A stretch of DNA of 64,000 bases from Sweltsa coloradensis (lineage: Eukaryota; Arthropoda; Insecta; Plecoptera; Chloroperlidae): NCBI GenBank assembly GCA_024449915.1, contig JAMZAV010001845.1:62001-126000 (forward strand), in the 5' to 3' direction. Under the pieces are notes generated by a model. It saw only the letters and a program-made list of their open reading frames with translations, made no database searches and was not told the origin of the DNA. This document shows positions 63,720 through 64,000 of this stretch, one piece after another (the stretch's first letter is position 1; each line of letters starts with the position of its first letter). A program made the translations under genes and the position numbers.

Positions 63720-64000
63720 AACACTTGAACTGGCACACTCACTGCAACACTTTGGCAAAAAAACTCTCAGCTCAGCCTGTTTTGCAATAAAATCACTTAA
63801 ACAAATTACTAACTCTTAAGTGGCAAAATTAGCATACTATGCAAATTTTGAACCACATATGAGATATGGCATTGAAGTATGGGGACATTCCACACAGGCA
63901 GATTCTATTTTTAAACTCTAAAAACGAGCTGTAAGAATCATGTTTGGCCTAAAACAAGAAAAGAACTCATGTCAAACCTCATTGCAAGCCACATTTTATT
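63720..64000 (+). pseudogene. LINE ORF2: RT thumb, continues past window
   Basis: After the solo LTR the same LINE goes on. First come CTTGAACTGGCACACTCACT (LNWHTH) codons, then after a one-base shift LSSACFAIKSLKQITNS, a stop, and AYYANFEPHMRYGIEVWGHS and KRAVRIMFGL. These are the RT thumb motifs also seen at 40624-41268. The 3' end lies outside the window. Confidence 0.8.

Overview
The window is nuclear DNA from an animal and is almost entirely transposable elements. Eukaryotic features are a spliced-looking exon that reads as part of the deubiquitinase USP10, Ty3/gypsy and Ty1/copia LTR retrotransposons with tRNA primer sites, several LINEs, hAT-type elements, MITEs, a satellite array and clusters of the palindromic word AGGCCTA. 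The mixture suggests an invertebrate or basal deuterostome, but no species can be named. Nothing looks bacterial, plasmid or phage.

Layout. 0.5-6.2 kb: a broken + strand gypsy pol, a palindrome-rich MITE, and a 3'-truncated - strand gypsy with its 5' LTR. 7.1-7.3 kb: the USP10 exon, the only host gene piece recognised. 7.9-8.3 kb: a LINE RT scrap. 10.1-12.0 kb: a Helentron/DINE-like element followed by a TIR transposon. 12.5-17.2 kb: an almost complete CsRn1-like gypsy (- strand) with a tRNA-Trp primer site. 17.6-18.5 kb: a hAT remnant. 19.1-27.7 kb: an 8.6-kb element with about 2-kb LTRs whose only sizeable ORF is a coiled-coil, Gag-like protein. 27.8-31.2 kb: another gypsy with LTRs and a 5-bp target duplication; an internal deletion has fused the start of RT in frame to the integrase core.

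31.2-36.6 kb is non-coding. 36.7-38.3 kb is a hAT-type element with a perfect 8-bp target duplication that carries two tRNA-like genes as a perfect 116-bp inverted repeat. 40.6-41.3 kb is the C-terminal part of a LINE. 42.6-45.6 kb is a satellite of about 180-bp units split by a Helentron-like insertion. 46.9-51.9 kb is a copia element (- strand) with LTRs and a half-tRNA-iMet primer site, itself split by a MITE and by a Helentron-like element. 52.4-54.8 kb is a restriction-like-endonuclease LINE (- strand) and 55.3-56.1 kb a second LINE fragment. From 57.2 kb to the window end lies one + strand LINE (endonuclease plus RT). It is interrupted first by a 2.2-kb repeat block with a large palindrome, then by a 2.0-kb solo LTR.

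The elements act as insertion traps for one another. Because the host frame or repeat unit is known at many junctions, target duplications can be read directly: ACGC or AACGC for the Gag-only LTR element, AACA for the solo LTR, CCATG for the RT-IN fusion gypsy, CTTTGCAG for the hAT, AGCT for the copia-resident MITE, TA for the 56.9-kb MITE and a TT target for the Helentron-like family. No cellular operon, CRISPR array or immune locus was seen. The most unusual items are the Gag-only long-LTR element with its probable solo LTR relative, and the hAT with mirrored tRNA-like genes.
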